From contig NZ_CP120210.1 of NCBI RefSeq assembly GCF_029369745.1, positions 372,001 through 436,000 of the forward strand: 64,000 nucleotides of DNA, written 5' to 3'. The notes below the pieces were generated by a model. It saw nothing but the letters and a program-made list of their open reading frames with translations. It made no database searches and had not been told where the DNA came from. This stretch comes from Amycolatopsis sp. QT-25 (GTDB lineage: Bacteria > Actinomycetota > Actinomycetes > Mycobacteriales > Pseudonocardiaceae). The position numbers and the translations under genes were made by a program. Shown one piece after another: positions 50,116 to 58,213 of this stretch; positions within the stretch are counted from its first letter, which is position 1, and each line of letters opens with the position of its first letter.

Positions 50116-50639
50116 TGTTCGAACGCTTCACCACCGAAGCCCGCGAAGTCGTCGTCGGAGCCCAGCGCGTCGCGTCGGACGAAGTGGCCGGGAACGTGGA
50201 CCCGCTGCACCTGCTGACGGCCCTCGCCCGGCACACCGGCGCCCTCAGCGCACTGGGCTGCCCGGCGGACGAACTCGCCGACGACCTCCGGCGAGTACGC
50301 CGCCGGGGCGGGATGAGCGACGCCGACGTCGACGCACTGAGCGGCTTCGGCATCGACGTCGAGCACATCGTCGAGCGGGTCGAACAGACCCATGGCCCCG
50401 GCGCGCTGAGCGGCGGCCGTCGTACCCGGCGCGGCCATCGGCCGTTGACGCCGGAAGCGAAGAAGGTGCTGGAGAAGAGTCTTCGCGAAGCCATCGATGT
50501 CGGCAGCAAGCGCATCGAAGGCGAGCATCTTCTGCTCGCGCTGACCGCCGTCCCCGGCGTGGCCGCCGACGTCCTCGCGCAGCGCGGCATCGACCACCTC
50601 GCCGTCCGCCGCCTGCTGGAGCAGCGGAAGGCCGGCTGA
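50115..50639 (+). CDS. Clp N-domain protein, second half of split unit
   Basis: A 174-residue double Clp_N repeat (MFERFTTEAREVVVGAQRVA, DPLHLLTALARHTGAL; KVLEKSLREAIDVGSKRIEG, EHLLLALTAVPGVAADVLAQ). No ATPase domain. Corresponds to the C-terminal two thirds of the fused protein at 34048. Expected to bind the same peptides or compounds as the N-domain of ClpC1, acting as a decoy or as a sensor for the HTH protein; this is inference. Confidence 0.85.
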   Translation: MFERFTTEAREVVVGAQRVASDEVAGNVDPLHLLTALARHTGALSALGCPADELADDLRRVRRRGGMSDADVDALSGFGIDVEHIVERVEQTHGPGALSGGRRTRRGHRPLTPEAKKVLEKSLREAIDVGSKRIEGEHLLLALTAVPGVAADVLAQRGIDHLAVRRLLEQRKAG

Positions 50640-50665
50640 TGCCCCGACCGTGATCAGACGCCGCA

Positions 50666-50760
50666 CACGTGAGTTACGCCTCCAGTCACGCGAGTTACGC
50701 CTCTGATCACGCGAGTTACGCCTCCAGTCACGCGAGTTACGCCTCCAGTCACGTGAGTTC
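50666..50760. repeat. 21-bp tandem repeats downstream of locus B
   Basis: Four full units and a partial fifth, each starting CACGCGAGTTACGCCTC or with CACGTGAG; units begin at 50666, 50687, 50708, 50729 and 50750. The last partial unit covers the stop codon of the convergent YczE gene. On the other strand they resemble the 21-bp units at 34907-35020. Confidence 0.9.
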
Positions 50761-51402
50761 GGCGAGCGGCTGGCCGGCGGAGCGCTCCCGCCAGATGACG
50801 TACGGCAGGAAGGCCTGAGTGAGCGGCCCGATGGCGAGCGCGTAGAGCACCGTGCCGACACCGACGGTGCCGCCGAGCAACCAGCCCGCCGCGAGAACGG
50901 TGAGCTCGATGAGGGTCCGGACGAGGCGGATCGACTTGCCCGTCCGGGCCGACAGGCCGGTCATCAGACCGTCTCGGGGGCCGGGGCCGAGTCGTGCGCC
51001 GACGTACACCGCGGCGCCGAGACCGTTGAGCACCACACCGGCGACCAGGTTGAGCAACTGCCAGCCGAGCACGTCCTGGTCGGGCAGGAAGAGCCGGACG
51101 AAGTCGACGGTGAGCGAGATGACCACGATGTTGGCGACGGTGCCGATCCCCGGCCGCTGCCGCAGCGGGATCCACAGCAGCAGCACCAGCACCGACGCGA
51201 TCGCGGTGACCGTGCCGAACGACAGACCGGTGAGCTTCATCAGGCCTTCGTGGAGCACGTCCCACGGGTCGAGGCCGAGGCCCGACCTGGTCAGCATGGC
51301 CATGCTGCCGCCGTAGAGGACGAGTCCGGCGACGAGCTGGATCGAGCGGCGGGCGGTGTCTTGGGAGATGCCGACGGGATGGAGAGCTGGTTTCGGTGCC
51401 AC
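50749..51402 (-). CDS. YczE/YitT-like membrane protein
   Basis: A 217-residue protein with five transmembrane helices (e.g. IQLVAGLVLYGGSMAML; VLLLWIPL; WQLLNLVAGVVLNGLG) and the family phrases LGLDPWDVLHEGL and GLGPGPRDGLMTGLS-like LGPGPRDGLMTGLS. Function unknown; YczE is encoded beside the MocR regulator YczR in bacilli and actinobacteria. GTG at 51402 has no clear ribosome site. Divergent from the MocR gene, a conserved pairing. Confidence 0.88.
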   Translation of the reverse strand: MAPKPALHPVGISQDTARRSIQLVAGLVLYGGSMAMLTRSGLGLDPWDVLHEGLMKLTGLSFGTVTAIASVLVLLLWIPLRQRPGIGTVANIVVISLTVDFVRLFLPDQDVLGWQLLNLVAGVVLNGLGAAVYVGARLGPGPRDGLMTGLSARTGKSIRLVRTLIELTVLAAGWLLGGTVGVGTVLYALAIGPLTQAFLPYVIWRERSAGQPLAELT

Positions 51403-51439
51403 GCTTACACCATCGGGGGTAAGTGGCTGCCTTGACCAT

Positions 51440-51461
51440 GACCAATCTGAAAGAATTGGTC
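51440..51461. promoter_or_regulatory. inverted repeat between yczE-like and MocR genes
   Basis: GACCAAT, 8 bases, ATTGGTC: a 7-bp perfect inverted repeat ending 2 bases before the MocR ATG and 38 bases from the yczE-like start. Position and symmetry suit autoregulation by the MocR protein. Confidence 0.65.
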
Positions 51462-51463
51462 TT

Positions 51464-52918
51464 ATGGAACCGCTGATCCCGCTGACTGGACGTGTTTCGG
51501 GACCGAAATTGGCCGTTTTGCTGGGGAACTGGCGGCAGAGTGGTTCTCGACACGGTGCGGTGGATCTCGCGGCCGCTGTCGAGTTGCTGGTCCTCGACGG
51601 CAGGCTCCCGCTCGGCACCAGGCTCCCGGCCGAACGGGAGCTCGCCGACGCGCTGGAGGTCAGCCGCACGCTGATCGGCGCCGCGCTGGACAAACTGCGG
51701 GCCGACGGTCTGGTCGCCAGTCGTCGCGGAGCCGGTTCCTGGATCGCGTCGCCCGGCGGACGCGGCCGGGACCCGGTCCTGCCGACCGGTGAGGACCTCA
51801 TCGATCTGGCGCAGGCCTGCCCGCCTGCCATCCCCGGCCTGGTGTCCGCCGTGGACGCCGCGCGCAAGTCGCTCGTGGATCACCTCGGCGAGAGCGGCTA
51901 TCACGTACGCGGCCTGCGGGTCCTGCGCGAGCGGATCGCCCGCCGCTACACCGAACGCGGGCTGCCGACGAACACCGATCAGGTGATGGTCACCAACGGC
52001 GCGCATCACGCGTTCGTGCAGGTCCTGCGCATGCTGGCCGGTCCCGGCGACCGGGTGCTGGTCGAGCAGCCGACGTATCCGAACTCGCTGGAGGCCATCG
52101 GCGCCGCGCACGCCATCCCGGTCCCGGTGCCGCTGGATCCGGTCACCGGATGGGACATCGTCGGGATCGAGGCCGCGTTGCGGCAGTCCGCACCGCGACT
52201 CGCGTACTTCGTCGCGGACTTCCAGAATCCGACCGGCCTGCGCCTGGACGCCGTCGGCCGGGAGCGGCTCGCGGCCGCGCTGAGCCGCGCGCGTACCCCG
52301 GCGATCATCGACGAGACGCTGGTCGAGCTGGACCTGGAGGGCGATCCGGCCGACGGGCCGCCGCCGCTGGGGGCGTTCGCGGGCGATCTCGGCATCACGA
52401 TCGGCTCCGCGGCCAAGTCGCATTGGGCGGGGCTGCGGCTCGGCTGGATCCGCGCTTCCGAAGACGTCATCGGCAGGCTGGTCGCGGCCCGGTTCGCCGT
52501 CGACCTGGGGTCGCCGGTCTTCGAGCAACTCGTCCTCGCCGAACTGCTCGACGACGGCGGGGTCGCGCTGGCGCATCGACGTCAGGAGACGCTGGCCCTG
52601 CGCGACGCGCTGACCGGGGCGCTGAACTGGTACTGCCCGGACTGGACGTTCACCGTGCCGCCCGGCGGGCTCTCGCTGTGGTGCCGTCTGCCGGAGCCGA
52701 TGAGCACGCGGCTGGCCGTCGCGGCGGCGGGGCACGGGGTGCAGGTGGCGCCGGGCTCGCGGTTCGGTGTGCACGGTGGATTGGAGCGCTGGCTGCGGCT
52801 GCCCTACGCGCTTCCGGCCGAACGGCTTTTCGAGGCCGTGCGGCGGCTGGGCGCGGCCGCCGCTTCGGTGGCCGCGACACCCGCGACGGCCGCCCCGGTG
52901 GCCGTCCAGGTCACCTGA
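51464..52918 (+). CDS. MocR-type GntR/aminotransferase regulator
   Basis: A 484-residue MocR protein: N-terminal GntR winged helix (LPAERELADALEVSRTLIG, about residues 50-80) and a fold-type I aminotransferase-like domain (VTNGAHHAFVQVLRMLAGPG, DFQNPTGLRL, PLP Lys in GSAAKSHWAGLRLGW). Such proteins sense PLP or an amino compound bound to it. ATG at 51464. Divergent from yczE-like gene, so this is the YczR class; target is probably the transporter-like YczE. Confidence 0.93.
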   Translation: MEPLIPLTGRVSGPKLAVLLGNWRQSGSRHGAVDLAAAVELLVLDGRLPLGTRLPAERELADALEVSRTLIGAALDKLRADGLVASRRGAGSWIASPGGRGRDPVLPTGEDLIDLAQACPPAIPGLVSAVDAARKSLVDHLGESGYHVRGLRVLRERIARRYTERGLPTNTDQVMVTNGAHHAFVQVLRMLAGPGDRVLVEQPTYPNSLEAIGAAHAIPVPVPLDPVTGWDIVGIEAALRQSAPRLAYFVADFQNPTGLRLDAVGRERLAAALSRARTPAIIDETLVELDLEGDPADGPPPLGAFAGDLGITIGSAAKSHWAGLRLGWIRASEDVIGRLVAARFAVDLGSPVFEQLVLAELLDDGGVALAHRRQETLALRDALTGALNWYCPDWTFTVPPGGLSLWCRLPEPMSTRLAVAAAGHGVQVAPGSRFGVHGGLERWLRLPYALPAERLFEAVRRLGAAAASVAATPATAAPVAVQVT

Positions 52919-52922
52919 CCCG

Positions 52923-52976
52923 GCAATTCGTCACCTGGTTGCGATGGGGGACCCCCGCAACCAGGTGACGAATTGC
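52923..52976. repeat. 21-bp perfect hairpin after the MocR gene (repeat family copy 2)
   Basis: Arms 52923-52943 and 52956-52976, 21 bp perfect, 12-base loop containing its own GGGGG/CCCCC pair. Shares GCAATTCGTCACCTG with copy 1 (19031). Starts 4 bases after the stop codon; probably a terminator. Confidence 0.85.
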
Positions 52977-52996
52977 GAGCTGGGCCGGAAACGGAA

Positions 52997-53265
52997 ATAG
53001 CCGGTGCGCCGGCGGGGCGGCCGATGCTCCAGGGAGGGCATCGGCGCCGCACGACCGGCGCACCGGCTATCCGGCCCGCCCCGAGGTCGAAACCCCGGGA
53101 CGGGCACCGCGGCGGTTACCCGGCACAGCCCCTCGACGTGCCGGGAACCGCCCGCGGTTCAGGCGGACTTCGAGCTTGGCCGGCTCCTGCTCGGCGCGGT
53201 GAGCAGAAGCCCCCGAGGTCCACCCGGTGCTGGTCCCGGCGCCGCAGAGGCAACGCGGCGCCGGG
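52997..53265. other. chain of stem-loops in a gene-free region
   Basis: Between 52977 and 53426 I find no gene but at least three long hairpins: 52997-53070 (16-bp perfect outer stem ATAGCCGGTGCGCCGG with an inner GCCGATGC/GCATCGGC stem), 53106-53158 (about 20 bp, one bulge on each side) and 53235-53265 (11 bp perfect), plus small ones at 53075-53105 and 53187-53206. Either a structured RNA or a set of palindromic elements. Confidence 0.6.
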
Positions 53266-53426
53266 GCCGGGATCCGAACCGGCCGGGCGCGGTCGGCCGT
53301 TCGGAAAGACAAGGGGATGCCTGAAATGAGGGCAGGCGAAAGCGGCTCGTGCCGGAGGATCAGCAGACGTCGAAAACCGAAGTTGATCTTGGTTTGGACG
53401 TGGTTCTCCCCGGCGACCCGGTCAGG

Positions 53427-54605
53427 TCAGTCGGGGGAGGTGGCGGGAAGCGCGGCTTCCCGGCCGGTGCGCTCGCCTTCGTGGTCGCAGCCTGCTCCGA
53501 GGAGTTTCAGCTGCGTGGCGGGGATGCCCGCGTCGAGCACGGCGAGCGGCCCGCGGCCGCCACCGGTGTTGTCGTGCCCTGGCTGAGCGGTCGTCGTGGG
53601 GGCCATCGGGGCCACCGGGGTGTTCGGCAGGCCACCGCCGCCGCCACCCGAGCCACCGCCGTCGGGGGAGGCGTGCGTGTCGGATTCGACGGGTGCGGCC
53701 GGAGCGGGCCGGGGGTCGGCCTTGACCCGGACCGGCAGGGTGACGCGGTGGTCCTGGGGCGCCTTCACCGGAACAGGCGCCTCGGCGGGAGCGGACGGAC
53801 TGGTCGCCGGAGTGCTCGGCGTGGGCGCGATCACCGTGGCGGGCTGGGCCGGGACGGCGATGGTGACCGAGCCACTCGCCGACTCACCGGTGTCGCCGCC
53901 GAAAACGGGGTCGAGCACGTCGCCGGTGTCCGGCAGGATCACCGGACCACCCCCGACGCAGCACGGATTCGGCATGAGGATCGGCGTGAGGATCTGGTCG
54001 CCGATACCACCGATACCACTGATGCCACCGACGACTCCGCTGACGGTTTCGACGACGCCGCCGACCGTGTTCGTGACGACGTCCAGCACCCCGCCGATGA
54101 GGCCGCCCAGCAAACCGTTGGCCGCTGGAGACTTCGCGGTCTTCACCGCGGGCTCCGGAGACGAGGTCTTCTCGACGGAACTCGCGCTGGAAACTACCGC
54201 GTCCTCGACAGCGAACTCAGTGGCCTCGGTGGCCTCGGTGGCCTCAGTGGCTTCGGTGGCCTCCGGCTCCTCGTCCACGACGGGAGCGGGCCCCTCTGTA
54301 GAGGATTCAGCCTGCGGAGTTTCGGTGGTCTCGGCGGGTTTCGTGGTTTCGGTCTCCGTGGAGTCCGAAGTGGACTCCTGGGGAGTGGTCGTTTTCCCGG
54401 ATTCGGCTTCGTCCGAAGGCTGGACCACGGAGGTCTCCGGCGCCACGGGAGTCTGCTCGTCGGCCGAAGCCGGTGCGCTCAGGACGACGCCGAGGAGCCA
54501 GCCGGAGAGCGCGAGCCCGCCCGCGAAGAGGATTCGCGCGCCGGTTTTCGGTGCCCTGAGGCCGCGACGGCGCACGACTGCCGGACCATTCACAGCAATC
54601 ACCAC
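53427..54605 (-). CDS. secreted low-complexity protein with EAT repeats
   Basis: A 392-residue exported protein: long signal peptide (LFAGGLALSGWLLGVVL, cleavage near APASA), an acidic Ser/Thr/Glu region with five ATE repeats (about residues 110-130), a hydrophobic Gly/Val segment (GLLGGLIGGVLDVVTNTVGG, about 165-200), a PNPCC pair, and a Pro/Gly-rich tail with a final Cys. No enzyme domain. Surface or cell-wall location is inferred from the signal. ATG at 54605. Divergent from an ECF sigma gene 365 bases away. Confidence 0.7.
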   Translation of the reverse strand: MVIAVNGPAVVRRRGLRAPKTGARILFAGGLALSGWLLGVVLSAPASADEQTPVAPETSVVQPSDEAESGKTTTPQESTSDSTETETTKPAETTETPQAESSTEGPAPVVDEEPEATEATEATEATEATEFAVEDAVVSSASSVEKTSSPEPAVKTAKSPAANGLLGGLIGGVLDVVTNTVGGVVETVSGVVGGISGIGGIGDQILTPILMPNPCCVGGGPVILPDTGDVLDPVFGGDTGESASGSVTIAVPAQPATVIAPTPSTPATSPSAPAEAPVPVKAPQDHRVTLPVRVKADPRPAPAAPVESDTHASPDGGGSGGGGGGLPNTPVAPMAPTTTAQPGHDNTGGGRGPLAVLDAGIPATQLKLLGAGCDHEGERTGREAALPATSPD

Positions 54606-54969
54606 CGTCCGCGCCTGAAACCCACGTTCTCCACGTGAGTTCGATCTTGCTTGGGGTCTCTTCCGGTCAGGTCGCAGGTCCCCCGGGACTGCACCAGTTT
54701 TAGCACCGGAGGTGAGTGTTTCACCTCAGCCGCCGTCGATCCAGCCCGTTAGGCGGAACGACGCAACCGGCTCCGGTGCCTGGAGTACCGAAGTCGATCA
54801 CTCTCGGTGTGTGCCGGGCGGCCATCCGGGACCGGGTGGAACTACTCAAATCCTCGGTGACCTGATGTTTTCCGGTCTCGAGCCGGATCCTCGCTGCGGT
54901 ACGTGCCGTCGAAGTCGCGTTCGGTGATCGGCGCGGCGGACGCAAGCCGCCGGGAGAGGAGATTCCGGG
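54606..54969. other. divergent promoter region of secreted protein and sigma factor
   Basis: 364 bases without a gene. A 7-bp hairpin GAGGTGA-GTGTT-TCACCTC stands at 54709-54727. I looked for a c-di-AMP riboswitch on the minus strand and did not find its conserved core. Nothing else seen. Confidence 0.4.
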
Positions 54970-55455
54970 ATGTGGGACGTGAACGCGGTCTCAGCGGCGG
55001 TGCTCAAGGCGCTGAAGACCTATCGCTTGAGCGAAGCCGACGCCAGGGACGTCTGTCAGGACGCCTGGCTGGAACTGCTTCGCGCTCCTGGCGCGCTACG
55101 TGACGAAGCGAAGCTCGGAGCCTGGCTGGCGACCACTGCGCGGCGCCGCGCGCTCCGGATGATCACCAGGAACAGGCGTGAAACACCGCGCCCGCTGTCC
55201 GACGCGGAGTCGTCTCCGGAGACGATTCCGGAGACGGAGGTCATCCGCGCCGAACGCGACCGCGTGCTCTGGGCGGCGGTCGATCGCCTGCCGGATTCGC
55301 ATCGGCGGCTGATCCGCCTGCTCGCCCACCGGCCGGAACTTTCCTACGCCCAGCTCGCCGGGGAGCTGGGCATCAGTCCGGCCAGTGTGGGCAGGCTGCG
55401 GAGACGGTGCCTCGACCGGCTCGAACGGACGCTCGAGAAGGGCGGCTGGGCGTGA
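54970..55455 (+). CDS. ECF-type sigma-70 family factor
   Basis: A 161-residue sigma factor. Region 2: LSEADARDVCQDAWLELLR and AWLATTARRRALRMIT; region 4: DRLPDSHRRLIRLLAHRPE with HTH SYAQLAGELGISPASVGRLR. Ribosome site GAGGAGA precedes the ATG. No anti-sigma gene adjacent; the next gene is on the other strand 12 bases away. Divergent from the secreted repeat protein, a possible target. Confidence 0.9.
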   Translation: MWDVNAVSAAVLKALKTYRLSEADARDVCQDAWLELLRAPGALRDEAKLGAWLATTARRRALRMITRNRRETPRPLSDAESSPETIPETEVIRAERDRVLWAAVDRLPDSHRRLIRLLAHRPELSYAQLAGELGISPASVGRLRRRCLDRLERTLEKGGWA

Positions 55456-55467
55456 ACATCGGAGGAG

Positions 55468-56631
55468 TCAGCGGAGTGTGCGCAATCGGGTGACCGCTTC
55501 GTCGATGACCTCGTTGCGTTTGCAGAACGCGAAACGCAGCAGGTGTTTCCACTCTTCCGGGTGATCGGTGAACACCTTCACGGGCACGGCCGCCACGCCC
55601 ACCCGTTCGGGCAGCTCCCAGGCCAGTTCGGCGGCGTCGTCGAAGCCGAGCGGACGGACGTCGACGCAGACGAAATACGTTCCGGCGGTCGGCCGGACCG
55701 CGAACCCCGCGTCGGTGAGGCCTGCCGCGAGCCTGTCCCGCTTGTCCTGGAGGCGCGTGCGCAGGTCTTCGGCCCACGGCAGCTCGTGGTCCAGCGCGTG
55801 GGCCACGGCGGGCTGGAACGGGCCGCCGGAGACGAAGGTGATGAACTGCTTCGCCGCCTTCACCGCCGCGACCAGCTCGGGGCTCGCGCAGACCCAGCCG
55901 ATCTTCCAGCCGGTGCAGTTGAACGTCTTGCCCGCGCTGGAGATCGAGACGGTGCGTTCGCGCATGCCGGGCAGGGTCGCCAGCGGCAGGTGCACGGCGT
56001 CGTCGAAGACCAGATGCTCGTACACCTCGTCGGTGATCGCGAGCAGATCGTGTGTCACGCAGAGCGCGGCGACGGCTTCCAGTTCGGCGCGCGTGAACAC
56101 CGTGCCGGTCGGATTGTGCGGTGAATTGAGCAGGATTGCCCTGGTCCGGGCGGTCACCGCGGCGCGCAGGCCCTCGATGTCCAGCGCGAACCGGTCGTCG
56201 CGTTCCACCAGGCCGACGACACGCCGCTCCGCGCCCGCCATGGCGACCGCGGCCGCGTACGAGTCGTAGTACGGCTCGATGACGATGACCTCGTCACCCG
56301 CCTGGGTCAGCGCGAGCAACGACGCCGCGATGGCCTCGGTGGCGCCGGCGGTGACCAGGATCTCCGTGTCGGGGTCGTACGCCGTGCCGTACCGCAGCCG
56401 GTGCCGTGCGATCGCCGCGCGCAGCTCGGGCCGCCCGGGACCCGGCGGATACTGGTTCGCGCCGCCGAACAGCGCGTTCTTGGCGGCTTCGAGCATTCCA
56501 GCCGGCCCGTCGGTGTCGGGAAAACCCTGGCCGAGGTTGACGGCTTCGTGACGGACGGCCAGCGCCGTCATCTCCGCGAAGATGGTCGAGGTGAAGGGCT
56601 GGAGGCGGGGTACGAGGACAGGTTCGCGCAC
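55468..56631 (-). CDS. pyridoxal-phosphate aminotransferase (class I/II)
   Basis: A 387-residue fold-type I aminotransferase of the YbdL/DapC/kynurenine aminotransferase group. VNLGQGFPDTDGP at the N-terminus, NSPHNPTGTVF, ITDEVYEHLVFD, and the PLP Lys in SSAGKTFNCTGWKIGW (about residue 233) are all present; R in the C-terminal LRFAFCK binds the carboxylate. Start GTG at 56631. Amino donor not predictable; methionine or N-succinyl-diaminopimelate are common in the group. Confidence 0.93.
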   Translation of the reverse strand: MREPVLVPRLQPFTSTIFAEMTALAVRHEAVNLGQGFPDTDGPAGMLEAAKNALFGGANQYPPGPGRPELRAAIARHRLRYGTAYDPDTEILVTAGATEAIAASLLALTQAGDEVIVIEPYYDSYAAAVAMAGAERRVVGLVERDDRFALDIEGLRAAVTARTRAILLNSPHNPTGTVFTRAELEAVAALCVTHDLLAITDEVYEHLVFDDAVHLPLATLPGMRERTVSISSAGKTFNCTGWKIGWVCASPELVAAVKAAKQFITFVSGGPFQPAVAHALDHELPWAEDLRTRLQDKRDRLAAGLTDAGFAVRPTAGTYFVCVDVRPLGFDDAAELAWELPERVGVAAVPVKVFTDHPEEWKHLLRFAFCKRNEVIDEAVTRLRTLR

Positions 56632-56660
56632 GATCAGCCATCCTCACGGACAATGGCGGT

Positions 56661-57959
56661 GTGGAGCAACTGACGCCCGCCAAGGTGACCCCAGCCGATC
56701 CGCCCGGTGGAACCGCAGCCGAGGAGGAGAAGCGCCGCGGCCTGCGCAAGATGAAGATGGTCGCACTGTCGTTCCTGCTCGGCGCGACGGTGATCTTCCT
56801 GCTGACCAGCTGGGCCGAGGCCGCGGGCTGGCCGGGGTGGGTCGGCTACGTCCGCGCGGCCGCCGAAGCCGGGATGGTCGGCGCGCTCGCCGACTGGTTC
56901 GCGGTGACGGCGCTGTTCCGGTATCCGCTGCGGATCAAGATCCCGCACACCGCGATCATCCCGAACAAGAAGGACGCGCTGGGCTCCAGTCTCGGCGACT
57001 TCGTCGGCTCGAACTTCCTCTCCGAGTCCGTGATCCGCGAGAAGCTGAGCCGGGTCGAGGTCTCGAAGCGACTCGGCGGCTGGCTCTCGCAGCCCGCCAA
57101 CGCGGAGCGGGTGACGTCCGAACTGGCCACCGTGGTGCGGGCCGCGGTCAAGGTGCTCCGCGACGAAGACGTCCAGGCGATCATGGAGCAGGCCGTGGTC
57201 AAGCGGATCGTGGACAGGCCGTGGGGTCCGCCGCTCGGCAAGATCCTCGAAGGCGTGTTCGCCGACGGGGCGCATCACAAGCTGGTGGACCTGATGTGCG
57301 ACCGCGGCTACGAGTGGGTGCGGGACAACCACTCGACGATGTTGCGCGTGGTCTCGGACCGGGCGCCGAGCTGGTCGCCGAAGTTCGTCGACGAGATGCT
57401 GGCGGACAAGGTCTACGGCGAGGTGCTGTCCTTCGTCTGGGCGGTGAAGACCGACGTCAACCACCCCATGCGGCTGGCGCTGGACAAGTTCCTCGGCGAG
57501 TTCGCCCTCGATCTGCAGACCAACCCCGAAGTGATGGCGCGCGCCGAACAGGTCAAATCCCAGATGCTGGGGCACGGCGAGGTGCAGAAGCTGATCGGCT
57601 CGGCGTGGGCGACGGCGAAGGAGATGCTGCTCAACGCCGCCGAGGACCCGTCGAGCGAGCTGCGGCGCCGCGTGCGCACCGGCCTCGAAGCCCTCGGCGG
57701 GCGGCTGGTCTCCGACGATCACATCCGGTCGAAGGTGGACACCTGGGTGGAGGGTGCGGCGGCCTACCTGGTCACCCACTACTCGCAGGAGATCACCACG
57801 ATCATCACCGACACCGTGGAACGCTGGGACGCCGAGGAGACTTCGCGCAAGATCGAACTCCAGGTGGGGCGCGATCTGCAGTTCATCCGGATCAACGGCA
57901 CGGTGGTCGGCGCGCTCGCCGGCCTCGTCATCTACGCGGTCGCGCAACTGCTCTTCTGA
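56661..57959 (+). CDS. DUF445 family membrane-associated protein
   Basis: A 432-residue DUF445 protein (YjiN-like). N-terminal membrane helix (VALSFLLGATVIFLLTSW), the family signature EAGMVGALADWFAVTALFR, long helical coiled region to about residue 400, and a C-terminal membrane helix (GALAGLVIYAVAQLLF). The family is of unknown function. GTG at 56661; divergent from the aminotransferase with 29 bases between starts. Confidence 0.9.
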   Translation: MEQLTPAKVTPADPPGGTAAEEEKRRGLRKMKMVALSFLLGATVIFLLTSWAEAAGWPGWVGYVRAAAEAGMVGALADWFAVTALFRYPLRIKIPHTAIIPNKKDALGSSLGDFVGSNFLSESVIREKLSRVEVSKRLGGWLSQPANAERVTSELATVVRAAVKVLRDEDVQAIMEQAVVKRIVDRPWGPPLGKILEGVFADGAHHKLVDLMCDRGYEWVRDNHSTMLRVVSDRAPSWSPKFVDEMLADKVYGEVLSFVWAVKTDVNHPMRLALDKFLGEFALDLQTNPEVMARAEQVKSQMLGHGEVQKLIGSAWATAKEMLLNAAEDPSSELRRRVRTGLEALGGRLVSDDHIRSKVDTWVEGAAAYLVTHYSQEITTIITDTVERWDAEETSRKIELQVGRDLQFIRINGTVVGALAGLVIYAVAQLLF

Positions 57960-58009
57960 GTTTTTCGAGCGGCGGCACCTATACCACACTCTGGAGCCCT
58001 TACCGCGAG

Positions 58010-58049
58010 TTGTCCACAGGAAGTGGAGTCATCCCCAGGGTTATCCACA
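58010..58049. promoter_or_regulatory. two DnaA-box-like sites
   Basis: TTGTCCACA at 58010-58018 and TTATCCACA at 58041-58049 in the same direction, 31 bases apart. Both fit the DnaA-box consensus. They lie in a 254-base gap between the DUF445 gene and the CGNR gene; the rest of the gap shows a half copy of the 24-bp hairpin element (58184-58204). Confidence 0.5.
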
Positions 58050-58213
58050 GCTTTTCACGTCTTTGGCCTAACGGTGTGCACAACCCCTGGGGGTAACTCG
58101 GGGGTGGGTGACCCCAGAGATTGTGGTCTCAGGGTGCGCGGCGGCACACGAGTTCCGGTGGGTGGCCGTAACTCACATGCCCCCGCAAGTAGGTGACCAA
58201 TTGCGCAAGTGGT

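Noticed and set aside
50666..50760. CRISPR-like array
   Set aside because: Repeats are contiguous 21-bp units with no spacers and no cas genes nearby; a simple tandem repeat.
54606..54969. Possible c-di-AMP (ydaO-type) riboswitch ahead of the secreted protein
   Set aside because: The minus-strand leader has a hairpin and an A-rich patch, but the conserved ACGGAGG and GGGG core blocks in the right order are missing.
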